A stretch of DNA of 8,488 nt from Verrucomicrobiota bacterium (GCA_020629815.1 JAHDCN010000070.1:2628-11115); one strand, 5' to 3'. Shown: positions 1 through 7,676, counted from the first letter of the stretch. Notes: a model not told the origin generated them from the sequence alone. A program made the numbers and translations.

Positions 1-26
1 ATTCACTCTTATCAGCCGCCATCAAA

Positions 27-1535
27 ATGAGCCGAATCTTTCTCATCGTTGCCGGTTTCTGTAGTCTTTCCCTGTTGGTTGCCACGGGAGACGAACATCC
101 AGCCTTCACATCTCTCGACCTCAAAGTCGCTTCCTCTCCTGCTCATTCGCGCGACGAAAATTGGAAGCCCGGTGACGACATCGCCTTGGAGATTTCCGGC
201 ATGCTGTATCTCGGTGGGGAAAAACAGCGACTCGCCGTTTGCACCCGTAAAGGGGACGTCCTGTTTATCGATGGGGTCCTCGGCAAACCAGAGGATTTGC
301 AATTCACCACTTTCGCCAGCGGTCTACACGAACCTCTTGGGCTGGCAAAAGAGGGAGACGATTTGCTGGTAACCCAAAGAGCAGAGGTCACCCGGCTTCG
401 TGACCGTAACGGCGACGATATTGCCGATAGTTATCTCACCGAGGCTAGTGGATGGAATGTCTCTGGCAATTATCATGCCTACGCCTACGGCCCCGAGCGT
501 GATGGCAGCGGCAACCTTTGGGTCACTCTGAACCTTGGAATGGGCGACTTCGCAGACAACTCGATTGGATGGCGAGGCTGGGGAGGCACCCTCGATAAAC
601 AGGGAAATTTCCTGCCGCAGTCGTTCGGGATGCGTTCGCCCTGTGGTCTCGGAAGCAATACCGCTGGTGATGTGTTCTTCACCGATCAACAAGGCACCTG
701 GATTCCGGCAACGCCCATCCACCATTTGCGGCCGGGAGTCTTCTACGGAAACCAGGAATCAAAAGGAACGCTGACACTCACCGGAGCTCCGATGCAGCTC
801 GAACAATTGCCAAAACCAAACCAACCCTATCCACAGGCCGTTGATTCTGTGAAGGAATTCGTGCCCCCTGCCGTCTGGCTGCCCTACAACAAAATGGGCC
901 GAAGCGCGACGGACATCGAGGTCGTGCCCGACTCCGTCAAAAGCGACGCGTGGGCTCCTTTCGCTGGTCAGCTGCTGGTCGGGGAGTTCACCAACTGCGC
1001 CATCAACCGGGTGTTTCTCGAAAAGGTTGGCGGGGAGTATCAGGGCGCTTGCTTTCCGTTTCTCAGTGGATTTCCGGCCGCCGTGGTGCGGATGCGCTTT
1101 GCGGAAAACGATTCTCTGCTGGTCGGCATGACCAACCGGGGATGGACGTCACTGGGAAATCGCAGCTACGGGTTGGTTCGAGTTGATCCGAAAGCGAAGC
1201 CGTTTTCGATCCGTGAGATGCGGGCCACGCCAACCGGATTCACTCTGCTATTTTCGAAGCCGGTTTCCGGGGTGGCGACTGAAAAAGCCGTGCTCAAAAT
1301 GGAGCGGTTTACCTATCAATACAGCTCCCGATACGGCGGCGATGAAATTGATACCCAGAAAGTTCCCCTTTCCGATTTCTCATGGTCGGATGATCGCACC
1401 GAGCTTTCCTTCGTGGCAGCCAATCGTGGTGAACACTATGTGCATGCCCTGCAAATTTCCGGCATCACAGATAATGAGGGCAGCGAGCTGGATCATCCCG
1501 TTGCCTACTACACGTTGTCGCGAATTCCGCGCTGA
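27..1535 (+). CDS. Secreted PVC-type beta-propeller protein (PQQ-dehydrogenase-like fold), no heme domain
   Basis: The 502-residue product starts with a signal peptide (about residues 1-21, hydrophobic core 4-19), so it should act in the periplasm or outside the cell. Residues about 50-390 look like the six-bladed propeller of soluble glucose/sorbosone dehydrogenase-like proteins common in Planctomycetota and Verrucomicrobiota. Familiar family segments are a Ca-loop-like DRNGDDIAD (126-134), RSPCGLG (203-209), TDQQGTWIP (219-227), a WLPY..MGRS stretch (284-293) and GACFPFLSGF (340-349). Residues about 393-500 resemble the Ig-like domain that usually follows. Many relatives then carry a c-type cytochrome, but no CxxCH is present here, so the usual heme electron acceptor is missing. 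The substrate is unknown and dehydrogenase activity is not proven. ATG 27 is chosen because the signal peptide follows it at once. The frame stays open to the left edge, and there is no Shine-Dalgarno sequence. Confidence 0.85.
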   Translation: MSRIFLIVAGFCSLSLLVATGDEHPAFTSLDLKVASSPAHSRDENWKPGDDIALEISGMLYLGGEKQRLAVCTRKGDVLFIDGVLGKPEDLQFTTFASGLHEPLGLAKEGDDLLVTQRAEVTRLRDRNGDDIADSYLTEASGWNVSGNYHAYAYGPERDGSGNLWVTLNLGMGDFADNSIGWRGWGGTLDKQGNFLPQSFGMRSPCGLGSNTAGDVFFTDQQGTWIPATPIHHLRPGVFYGNQESKGTLTLTGAPMQLEQLPKPNQPYPQAVDSVKEFVPPAVWLPYNKMGRSATDIEVVPDSVKSDAWAPFAGQLLVGEFTNCAINRVFLEKVGGEYQGACFPFLSGFPAAVVRMRFAENDSLLVGMTNRGWTSLGNRSYGLVRVDPKAKPFSIREMRATPTGFTLLFSKPVSGVATEKAVLKMERFTYQYSSRYGGDEIDTQKVPLSDFSWSDDRTELSFVAANRGEHYVHALQISGITDNEGSELDHPVAYYTLSRIPR

Positions 1536-1589
1536 GGCTTGCCATTGTGTAATGTCCCAAACGATTTCTGCTCTGACTCCGCCATTCTA

Positions 1590-1609
1590 CCGTTCTCACA
1601 GGCGAACGG
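1590..1609 (+). other. Small stem-loop downstream of the propeller gene
   Basis: A perfect 6-bp inverted repeat (CCGTTC / GAACGG) encloses an 8-nt loop, 54 nt after the stop of the propeller gene. The following bases are CTAAATT rather than a T-run, so it is at best a weak intrinsic terminator. It could also be a processing site or chance. Confidence 0.3.
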
Positions 1610-1655
1610 CTAAATTCCAAATCGGCCTTCGAAAAGTTGACGTTTTTGCGGAGTG

Positions 1656-1681
1656 GAGATCTCGAACATTTCTCGGAATGT
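1656..1681 (+). promoter_or_regulatory. Palindromic cluster upstream of the sulfatase start
   Basis: Two inverted repeats lie side by side just before the sulfatase start codon at 1697. One is a perfect 8-bp palindrome GAGATCTC (1656-1663). The other is ACATT-N6-AATGT (1666-1670 and 1677-1681). This position and symmetry would suit a dimeric regulator site or a 5'-UTR hairpin, but short palindromes also arise by chance. No convincing sigma-70 promoter was found with them. Confidence 0.25.
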
Positions 1682-1696
1682 CTCCCACATCGACCA

Positions 1697-3307
1697 ATGA
1701 GAAATCTATCCATTATCCTGGGAGCACTCTTCTTTGTAAGCCTGGGTCTAAACAAAGCAGACGAGCGCCCGAATATTGTTTTCATCTTTAGCGACGACCA
1801 TTCCCACAATGCCATAGGTGCCTACGATGGATGGCTAAAGGAAATCAATCCAACGCCGGAGATCGACAAGTTGGCCGCCGCAGGCACAACGTTTCTCAAC
1901 AGCTACTGTACAAATTCAATTTGTGGCCCCAGTCGTGCCGTGATCCAAACTGGCAAGTTCAGTCACAAGAATGGGTTTAGTCAGAATGGTGAGACGTTCA
2001 ACTGGGACCAACAGACTTTTCCAAAGTTGCTGCAACAAGCCGGTTATCAGACCGCAATGTACGGTAAAACTCACCTCAAAGGAATTCCTCAGGGCTATGA
2101 TGATTGGAGCGTGCTACCGGGGCAGGGACTCTACTACAATCCGGATTTCATCACACCCAAGGGAAAGATCACCGTCGAGGGTCACTGCACAGACATCGTC
2201 ACTGATATGGCTGTGAATTGGTTGCAGGAAAAGCGCGACAGCCAGCGCCCGTTTATGCTCATGGTTCAGCACAAAGCTCCCCACCGGAATTGGATGCCGG
2301 CCGAAAGGCACCTCGATTTATACGATAATATCTCGATTCCCGAACCGGACACTTTATTCGATCAATGGGAAGACAATGCTCCAGGTGCGCGGAATCAACA
2401 TATGGAGATCGACCGCCATATGCATCTCACCTTTGACTTGTTTGTCGATCTTTCTCCCGACACTCCCAAGATCGAGCAAAAGGGAGTGGATCGCTCGGCC
2501 TGGGTCAATATGAAACGCATGACCCCCGCGCAACTTGAGCCGTGGTATGCGGCCTACCGACCGAAAGACAAGGCGTTTCATCAGGCGAAACTGGAAGGCA
2601 AAGAACTCGTTCGTTGGAAATTCCAACGTTACATGAAGAACTACTTACGTTGTATCAAGGGTGTCGACGAAAGTGTCGGCACTTTGCGGGAAACGTTGAA
2701 GAAACTGGGGCTCGCTGACAATACGATTGTGATCTATTCCTCCGACCAGGGTTTCTATCTCGGCGACCATGGCTGGTATGACAAGCGCTGGATGTACGAG
2801 GAATCTATGATGATGCCTTTCGTGGCCTACTGGCCGGGACAGTCGAAGCCGGCAACCAAAAGCCGCGCATTGATTCAGAATATCGATTATGCCCCAACAT
2901 TCCTCGATCTGGCAGGTGCAAAAATTCCCGAGGACATGCAGGGGAAAAGTCTGGTGCCACTTCTGAAAGGTGAAGCAGACGAGGAGAAGTTTCGAAGCTC
3001 GCTTTACTATCACTACTACGAGTATCCTCAAGAGCCGGGCCTATTTCGGTCTCATATGGTGCCAAGGCACAATGGAATCCGGACTCGTCGATATAAGTTG
3101 CTTCACTTCTATCAGTTCGATGAATGGGAGTTTTATGACCTGGAGCAAGATCCGGACGAAAAAGAAAATAGATACGACGCCAACTCGGATCTGATAAAGA
3201 AAATGAAAGGTCAGCTCAGGCAGCTGGTGGAAAAGTACGACGACAACAGTGATTTTTCGGCATTTCCTCCAACCGTGCAGAAACAGTTCTGGCCCAACGA
3301 CCGGTAG
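1697..3307 (+). CDS. Secreted type I (formylglycine-dependent) sulfatase
   Basis: The 536-residue enzyme hydrolyses sulfate esters, probably on sulfated polysaccharide or glycosaminoglycan sugars, outside the cytoplasm. A signal peptide covers about residues 1-21. Active-site residues can be read in order: metal ligands D33-D34 (SDDH), C76 in C-G-P-S-R as the cysteine to be converted to formylglycine, K124 and H126 (GKTHLK), H192 and H196 (HKAPH), D350-Q351 (metal), and H358 and K363 in the GDHGWYDKR segment. The C-terminal 90 residues, with RRYKLL and FYDLEQDPDE, match the small C-terminal domain of family S1 (DUF4976-like). An in-frame TTG at 1637 would add 20 residues before the signal peptide, so ATG 1697 is preferred. 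A separate formylglycine-generating enzyme or anSME is required and is not in this window. The overall pattern recalls N-acetylglucosamine-6-sulfatase-like enzymes, but the exact substrate cannot be set from sequence alone. Confidence 0.95.
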   Translation: MRNLSIILGALFFVSLGLNKADERPNIVFIFSDDHSHNAIGAYDGWLKEINPTPEIDKLAAAGTTFLNSYCTNSICGPSRAVIQTGKFSHKNGFSQNGETFNWDQQTFPKLLQQAGYQTAMYGKTHLKGIPQGYDDWSVLPGQGLYYNPDFITPKGKITVEGHCTDIVTDMAVNWLQEKRDSQRPFMLMVQHKAPHRNWMPAERHLDLYDNISIPEPDTLFDQWEDNAPGARNQHMEIDRHMHLTFDLFVDLSPDTPKIEQKGVDRSAWVNMKRMTPAQLEPWYAAYRPKDKAFHQAKLEGKELVRWKFQRYMKNYLRCIKGVDESVGTLRETLKKLGLADNTIVIYSSDQGFYLGDHGWYDKRWMYEESMMMPFVAYWPGQSKPATKSRALIQNIDYAPTFLDLAGAKIPEDMQGKSLVPLLKGEADEEKFRSSLYYHYYEYPQEPGLFRSHMVPRHNGIRTRRYKLLHFYQFDEWEFYDLEQDPDEKENRYDANSDLIKKMKGQLRQLVEKYDDNSDFSAFPPTVQKQFWPNDR

Positions 3308-3334
3308 GTCCTTGACCAGTCGAAGAACCACCTT

Positions 3335-3361
3335 GCATATCCGCATGACGCGCGGGTATGC
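3335..3361 (+). promoter_or_regulatory. Strong intercistronic hairpin before spmAB
   Basis: A 10-bp stem (3335-3344 with 3352-3361), fully paired apart from one T-G wobble, encloses a 7-nt loop (3345-3351). It fills most of the second half of the 63-nt gap and ends 9 nt before the spmAB start codon. No T-run follows on either strand, so it does not look like a classical intrinsic terminator. In mRNA it would lie where the ribosome loads. It could control translation, mark an RNA processing site, or be a DNA operator. Confidence 0.5.
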
Positions 3362-3370
3362 TGACTTCCT

Positions 3371-4720
3371 ATGGTTCTCAATTACATCTGGGTTGCCTTC
3401 TTTCTGGTCGGCTTCGTAGTCGCCATGATCAAATTGCTGAATGGCGATTTGTCGATATTCCCTGCGATCGTGGATTCGATTCACAGCATGGCGAAGGTGT
3501 CCGTCGAAATCGCACTTGGTTTGATCGGGGTAATGGCACTGTGGCTCGGGATCATGAAAATCGGAGAGAACGGTGGAGCGATCAATTTTCTGACTCGAAT
3601 CGTTTCCCCGTTTTTCCGGCGGCTGTTCCCGGAAATTCCGAAAGACCACCCTGCGATGGGATCGATGGTGATGAATTTCGCCGCCAACATGCTTGGGCTC
3701 GACAACGCAGCAACGCCCCTTGGCTTGAAAGCCATGAACCAGCTTCAGGAATTGAATCCAAACAAGGACACGGCCAGCAACGCGCAAATTATGTTTCTGG
3801 TGCTGAACACCTCCGGACTCACCATTATTCCGGTATCCGTGATTGCTCTTCGGGTTGCCAATGGAGCCGCCAATCCAACCGACATTTTTATCCCTATTTT
3901 GGTCGCCACCTTTTTCTCCACAATTGTTGGTCTTGTAGTCGTCAGTTTGATGCAGCGCATCAATCTGCTCCACCCGATTGTCATATCCTACATTGCCGGC
4001 GGCACGGCCCTGATCGGCGGCATGCTTTGGTATTTCCGGAACCTCGACCAAAAGTGGGCGCCGACCCGGGAGAAATTGATGACCGAGCTCACCGAGCTGA
4101 AAGCGCTGGGTGTTGAGGCCACTGCAGAGCAGTCGAAGCGCATTGAAGAAATCACGCAGGCCATTCCCGGACCGATGGGAGAACAGTCCCAGTTTCTGGG
4201 GTCCTTCATTATTCTCGGCATCATTATATCCTTCATCACTCTCGCCATGATCCGGCGGGTCAATGTGTATGAATCCTTCGTCGAAGGAGCCAAGGAGGGA
4301 TTCCAGGTAGCGATCAAAATCATACCGTATCTGGTTGCCATGCTGGTGGCCATCGGAGTATTTCGTGCCTCGGGCGCGATGCAGTATTTGATGAACGGCT
4401 TTCGGGCCGTGTTCAGTCCGCTTGGTGATTCCCGCTGGGTTGATTCGCTGCCGGTTGCATTGATGAAACCTCTCAGCGGTTCCGGAGCCCGGGGAGCTGC
4501 CGTTGATGCGATGCAGACCTTCGGTGTCGACTCATTTGTCGGCACCCTGGCGTGTACCATGCAAGGATCGACCGAGACCACATTCTATACACTGGCGGTG
4601 TACTTTGGATCGGTCGGTGTGGTTCGTACTCGTTACACCATTGTCGCTGGTTTAGCCGCTGACATTGCCGGAATCATTGGCGCGATTGTTGTCGCTTACA
4701 TCTTTTTCGGTGCCCGATAG
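3371..4720 (+). CDS. SpmA-SpmB fusion, nucleoside-recognition (Gate) domain membrane protein
   Basis: This 449-residue inner-membrane protein joins two halves that are separate genes, spmA and spmB, in Bacillus. The SpmA-like half (about 1-222) has membrane segments near 4-22, 43-64, 140-160, 172-194 and 203-222, and the signature region NFAANMLGLDNAATPLGL (102-119). A charged, helix-prone soluble linker (about 223-275) follows. The SpmB-like half (about 276-449) has segments near 277-294 and 316-332, the KPLSGSGARG loop (366-375), the GSTETTFY motif (399-406) and a last span at 423-446. In sporulating Firmicutes these proteins act in spore-core dehydration. In non-sporulating bacteria the role is unknown, and transport of a small molecule is inferred from the Gate domain. 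ATG 3371 opens directly into the first membrane helix. No Shine-Dalgarno sequence is visible, and a hairpin ends 9 nt upstream. The GDPD gene follows after 9 nt. Confidence 0.9.
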   Translation: MVLNYIWVAFFLVGFVVAMIKLLNGDLSIFPAIVDSIHSMAKVSVEIALGLIGVMALWLGIMKIGENGGAINFLTRIVSPFFRRLFPEIPKDHPAMGSMVMNFAANMLGLDNAATPLGLKAMNQLQELNPNKDTASNAQIMFLVLNTSGLTIIPVSVIALRVANGAANPTDIFIPILVATFFSTIVGLVVVSLMQRINLLHPIVISYIAGGTALIGGMLWYFRNLDQKWAPTREKLMTELTELKALGVEATAEQSKRIEEITQAIPGPMGEQSQFLGSFIILGIIISFITLAMIRRVNVYESFVEGAKEGFQVAIKIIPYLVAMLVAIGVFRASGAMQYLMNGFRAVFSPLGDSRWVDSLPVALMKPLSGSGARGAAVDAMQTFGVDSFVGTLACTMQGSTETTFYTLAVYFGSVGVVRTRYTIVAGLAADIAGIIGAIVVAYIFFGAR

Positions 4721-4729
4721 TTCATTGTC

Positions 4730-5506
4730 ATGATTCGATATTTTGCCCTCGCGCTAATTTGCATTGCCGTTCTTTCTACTAAAGGAATGAGCTCGGAAAT
4801 CGCCATTATTGCCCATCGGGGAGACAGCAAAGCATTTCCCGAGAATACTATGGTGGCGATTCAGTCGGCGCTAACTGTGAAAGCTGACTTGATTGAATTT
4901 GATGTCCGCGAGGTAAAAGGTGGCGGGCTGTATCTGTTTCACGATGCCGATTTGAAACGCTTTAAACTGGGTGATCGCAACGTTGCTGAGTTGTCTGCGA
5001 AAGAAGCAGAATCCGTGGACGTTGGATCCTGGCACGACCCGAAGTTTGCGTCTGAGCGGGCTCCCACTTTAAAGGACGCAATCGAAGCCTGCCTCGACGG
5101 TAAGACCACGCCTCTCATCGAGAGAAAAACCGGACCTGCTGATGCCTACATTTCTGTCATCCGTGAATTGAACGCGGAGAAGGATGTCATTGTGCAAAGC
5201 TTCGACTGGCAATTTTTGACTGAGATTAGGGAGAAGGCTCCGGAGATCCGGATTGGAGCTCTTTCCGGAGATGAGCTGGACGAGGCACGCTGGCAACGCT
5301 TGCAAAAGCTGAAGCCGGAGTGGGTTGGCTGGAAAGCAAAGATTCTGAACGACAAGTTGATCCAGCGATTTCAAAAGGCCGGATTTCAGGTCGCGGTCTG
5401 GACCGTGAATGATGACAAAGAGATTCAGAAATTCTTCCGCTGGAAAATAGATGCGGTCATCACAGACCGCCCTGCTCAGGCACGCAAACTTCGAGATTCA
5501 CCGTAG
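4730..5506 (+). CDS. Exported glycerophosphodiester phosphodiesterase (GDPD family)
   Basis: The 258-residue protein should cleave glycerophosphodiesters (deacylated phospholipid head groups) to glycerol 3-phosphate and an alcohol. Residues about 1-21 form a signal peptide, so the enzyme is probably periplasmic, yet its size is nearer the short cytoplasmic UgpQ type than the longer periplasmic GlpQ. The catalytic set appears complete: H29-R30-G31, PENT (37-40), E56 and D58 as metal ligands, general acid/base H71, E131 and K133 in IERK, W224 in the WTVND segment, and a closing ITDRP (244-248). The true substrate could be another phosphodiester. The gene starts 9 nt after spmAB stops, so the two are very probably co-transcribed. 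No Shine-Dalgarno sequence is seen, and translation may depend on coupling. Its stop faces the permease stop across 50 nt that hold no clear terminator. Confidence 0.93.
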   Translation: MIRYFALALICIAVLSTKGMSSEIAIIAHRGDSKAFPENTMVAIQSALTVKADLIEFDVREVKGGGLYLFHDADLKRFKLGDRNVAELSAKEAESVDVGSWHDPKFASERAPTLKDAIEACLDGKTTPLIERKTGPADAYISVIRELNAEKDVIVQSFDWQFLTEIREKAPEIRIGALSGDELDEARWQRLQKLKPEWVGWKAKILNDKLIQRFQKAGFQVAVWTVNDDKEIQKFFRWKIDAVITDRPAQARKLRDSP

Positions 5507-5556
5507 CGTTAGCACATCTGTGAAGATACTCTGGCGTGCATAAAAGAGTAGTGACC

Positions 5557-6873
5557 TCACTCGTGTCGCAGCGCTTCGACCGGGCTCAACCCCGCAGCTC
5601 GAAAGGCGGGGTAAATTCCGAAGAGAACCCCGGTCACTACCGAGATTGTAAACGCCAGCACGGGTGCCCACAGCTGGATGATCGTCTTCATTTCCGCAAA
5701 GTGCGAAATGATCAATGGAATCGACAATCCGAGTGCGACGCCGATCAATCCTCCTGTTCCCGACAGAAGAACTGTTTCGATTAAAAACTGAAGCACGATG
5801 TCTTTTCGCTTCGCGCCGAGCGCCCGGCGAATACCGATTTCACGGGTCCGCTCGGTCACAGTCGCGAGCATAATATTCATGATGCCGATGCCGCCAACGA
5901 TTAGGGAAATTGCAGCAATTGACCCGAGCACGATATTGAAGATCTGCTTGGTTCGCTCGGCACGGCGAAGTAAATCCAGTGGCACCGTCATTTTGTAATC
6001 CGAGTCGGAATGGTTGCGCTCTAACATATGCCGAATCGCCTGAGCAGCCGGAAGAACTCGATCGGCCTCTTCGATCCGAACTGTAACTTCGTGAACCTCC
6101 ACCTTTTCCGCCTCAAAACTTCCGGATCGATACTTGAACAGAACCTCACCGAAGTGATCAGCCAGAGTAGTGATCGGGATCAGCATTGCCATGCTGTCGC
6201 CGGAGTCATCTTCGGTGCTCAAGTCTGTTTCGCTACCGGCGGAAGTCGGCTTATCCTCGATCACACCAATGACTCGAAAGTAGCTCCTCTGCATTCTCAC
6301 AGCAGAACCGATTGGTTCATCGAGCGGAAATAGCTTTCTCGCCAGGCTTTCGGTCAGAATACAGACATTGGAACGACGTTCCATTTCCACCTGAGTAAAG
6401 AAGCGGCCTTTAATGACATCCCGGTTTTTCATTTCGGGAAACCACGGAACTGTTCCCTGTGCGGTCCCATCAACACTCAGCGAAAGACGCCAAATGAAGT
6501 CTTTTACGTCGCGTGACGGCACCGTTACTTCGACGCCCGGAATCGTAGATTGAATCTGCGAGATATCGCGAAACGTCAGCCCATACTCCAGAATCAAGCT
6601 TCGTTCCTGCTCACCGGCAGTCGTGGTATTCGTCGGTTTGATCGACTGAAGGATAATATTCTGACTGCCGAGATCTTTGATCTGCTGCTGGGCCTCGTAG
6701 CTTGCGCCCTCCCCAATCGCCAACATCGCGATTACCGAGCAAACCCCGAAAACGATCCCCAGCGCAGTGAGCAGCGAGCGCAGCTTGTGCATCCACAGGC
6801 TTTTTACCCCAAGGATAATTGACCGCTTCAGGCGAAACAGCGAAACCGTGTTTTTGATCTCATCGATCTTCAT
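5557..6873 (-). CDS. MacB-like ABC transporter permease (MacB_PCD + FtsX)
   Basis: This 438-residue inner-membrane permease has the type VII (MacB/LolCE-like) layout: a cytoplasmic N-terminus with [12 protein letters not shown] (29-40), a first membrane helix (about 34-54), a large periplasmic domain (about 55-305), then three helices near 312-335, 362-390 and 402-424 forming the FtsX domain. [15 protein letters not shown] (340-354) is the conserved cytoplasmic coupling segment. Such permeases do not pass substrate through the membrane. They drive an adaptor and outer-membrane channel mechanically to expel drugs, peptides or lipids from the periplasm. The ATPase is a separate upstream gene rather than fused as in E. 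coli MacB. The start codon overlaps the ATPase stop by one base (TGATG), which supports translational coupling. An acidic stretch around residues 214-226 appears to be a loop extension in the periplasmic domain. The substrate is unknown. Confidence 0.94.
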   Translation of the reverse strand: MKIDEIKNTVSLFRLKRSIILGVKSLWMHKLRSLLTALGIVFGVCSVIAMLAIGEGASYEAQQQIKDLGSQNIILQSIKPTNTTTAGEQERSLILEYGLTFRDISQIQSTIPGVEVTVPSRDVKDFIWRLSLSVDGTAQGTVPWFPEMKNRDVIKGRFFTQVEMERRSNVCILTESLARKLFPLDEPIGSAVRMQRSYFRVIGVIEDKPTSAGSETDLSTEDDSGDSMAMLIPITTLADHFGEVLFKYRSGSFEAEKVEVHEVTVRIEEADRVLPAAQAIRHMLERNHSDSDYKMTVPLDLLRRAERTKQIFNIVLGSIAAISLIVGGIGIMNIMLATVTERTREIGIRRALGAKRKDIVLQFLIETVLLSGTGGLIGVALGLSIPLIISHFAEMKTIIQLWAPVLAFTISVVTGVLFGIYPAFRAAGLSPVEALRHE

Positions 6874-7610
6874 CAGTGTTGCTGCCCTCCTGCGTTCGGA
6901 CTTTTGGAATCGAACTGAACCAGGCCGTCCTTCAATCGGATCGTCCGGTTGGTTCGATCCGCCATGCCTTCATCGTGAGTGATGAGAATCAGAGTTTTGC
7001 CCCGGTCATTCAGCGCATCAAAAATCTCCAGAATATCGCCACCTGACTTGGAATCCAGATTACCCGTCGCCTCATCCGCCAGAATCACTGCCGGATCATT
7101 CGATAGTGCCCGCGCAATCGCCACCCGTTGCTGCTGGCCACCGGAAAGCTCAGTCGGTCGGTGATCGAGACGTTTACCGAGACCAACTTGTCCCGCCAAA
7201 TCGACTGCGATCTCCCGACTGTCTTTCTCAGAGATTCCCTGGTAAAAAAGCGGCACCTCAATGTTCTCCAAAACGGTAAGCTGTTGGATCAAATTGTAGC
7301 TTTGAAAAATGAATCCGAGCCGTTTCCCTCTGACTTGAGAAAGGCGGTCGTCCTCCAGTTGGGAGACGTCCTCACCGTCGAGGTGGTATTCTCCCAAAGT
7401 TGGTTTATCGAGGCAGCCTAGGATGTTCAGCATAGTCGATTTTCCGCAACCGGAAGGGCCGAGAATGGAAATGTAGTCTTTCGGAAACACCTGAAGATCG
7501 ATGCCCTGCAGCGCCTTCACCACGATGCTGCCCATCGTGTAGTGTTTCTCCACACCTTTGAGCTGAATCACCGGTTTCGGCAATGTGGCTGCGCTGCTTT
7601 GCTCGTCCAT
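6873..7610 (-). CDS. ABC transporter ATP-binding protein (MacB/LolD type)
   Basis: This 245-residue cytoplasmic ATPase powers the permease encoded immediately downstream. All the motifs are intact: Walker [10 protein letters not shown] (51-59), Q-loop Q103 (FQSYNL), signature LSGGQQQR (155-162), Walker B ending in D179 with catalytic E180 ([11 protein letters not shown]) and switch H212 (ITHD). The [16 protein letters not shown] segment is typical of the LolD/FtsE/MacB group. Start ATG 7610 gives a normal family N-terminus and lies 41 nt after the adaptor stop. This gap is a diverged 22-nt tandem repeat whose last copy runs straight into the ATG. The AGGG in that copy is probably too close to the ATG to be a good ribosome site. 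The stop overlaps the permease start by one base. Genetic context and sequence both point to a tripartite efflux or export role rather than import. Confidence 0.96.
   Translation of the reverse strand: MDEQSSAATLPKPVIQLKGVEKHYTMGSIVVKALQGIDLQVFPKDYISILGPSGCGKSTMLNILGCLDKPTLGEYHLDGEDVSQLEDDRLSQVRGKRLGFIFQSYNLIQQLTVLENIEVPLFYQGISEKDSREIAVDLAGQVGLGKRLDHRPTELSGGQQQRVAIARALSNDPAVILADEATGNLDSKSGGDILEIFDALNDRGKTLILITHDEGMADRTNRTIRLKDGLVQFDSKSPNAGGQQH
6885..6890 (-). promoter_or_regulatory. Shine-Dalgarno-like GGAGGG for the permease
   Basis: On the minus strand GGAGGG lies inside the 3' end of the ATPase gene, 11 nt before the permease ATG. The match to the anti-SD is good but the spacing is on the long side. 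With the TGATG overlap it supports ATG 6873 as the permease start. It is the only strong SD-like sequence seen before a gene in this window. Confidence 0.45.
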
Positions 7611-7676
7611 ACCCTGTTGGGTCTTCGACCTAACCCTGTTTACTCTCTGACCTAACCCTGTTGGTTCGACAGTTCG
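7611..7676 (-). repeat. Diverged 22-nt tandem repeat at the adaptor/ATPase junction
   Basis: On the plus strand ACCCTGTT recurs at exactly 22-nt steps (7611, 7633 and 7655). Units 7611-7632 and 7633-7654 agree at 17 of 22 positions. A 14-bp exact copy, GACCTAACCCTGTT, occurs at 7627-7640 and 7649-7662. The third unit (7655-7676) matches the first over 16 bases if a 3-nt deletion is allowed, then diverges. Read on the minus strand, the repeat covers the last codons and TAG stop of the adaptor gene, fills the gap and ends next to the ATPase ATG, placing three AACAGGGT elements in series. It probably arose by local duplication of the gene end. A role in translation or regulator binding is only inference. 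Confidence 0.75.

Noticed and set aside
1637..1669. TTGACG as a -35 box upstream of the sulfatase gene.
   Set aside because: No acceptable -10 box is found at 16-18 nt spacing. The nearest AT-containing hexamer is 21 nt away and poor.
1637..1696. A TTG start giving a sulfatase with 20 more N-terminal residues.
   Set aside because: The extra residues are polar and would bury the signal peptide. ATG 1697 begins directly with a normal signal sequence.
2744..2749. Asp-Gln in place of the Asp-Asn metal pair of classical sulfatases as a sign of inactivity.
   Set aside because: Asp-Gln at this position is common in active bacterial type I sulfatases, and the other catalytic residues are present.
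3312..3341. Possible promoter TTGACC - 18 nt - CATATC before spmAB.
   Set aside because: The -10 box matches the consensus at only 3 of 6 positions and overlaps the hairpin stem, so it is too weak to annotate.
3041..4051. A 336-codon open frame on the minus strand antisense to the end of the sulfatase gene and the start of spmAB.
   Set aside because: It overlaps two well-supported genes, crosses their intergenic gap, and its His/Asp/Arg-rich translation shows no family features. It is a shadow frame.
3358..4116. A 252-codon plus-strand frame starting 13 nt before spmAB in another frame.
   Set aside because: The translation is Arg/His/Ser rich without motifs and lies over the conserved SpmA-like sequence, so it is a shadow of spmAB.
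5507..5556. Bidirectional terminator between the convergent GDPD and permease genes.
   Set aside because: Only very short or mismatched inverted repeats are seen and no stem with a T-run, so termination is either Rho-type or not recognisable here.
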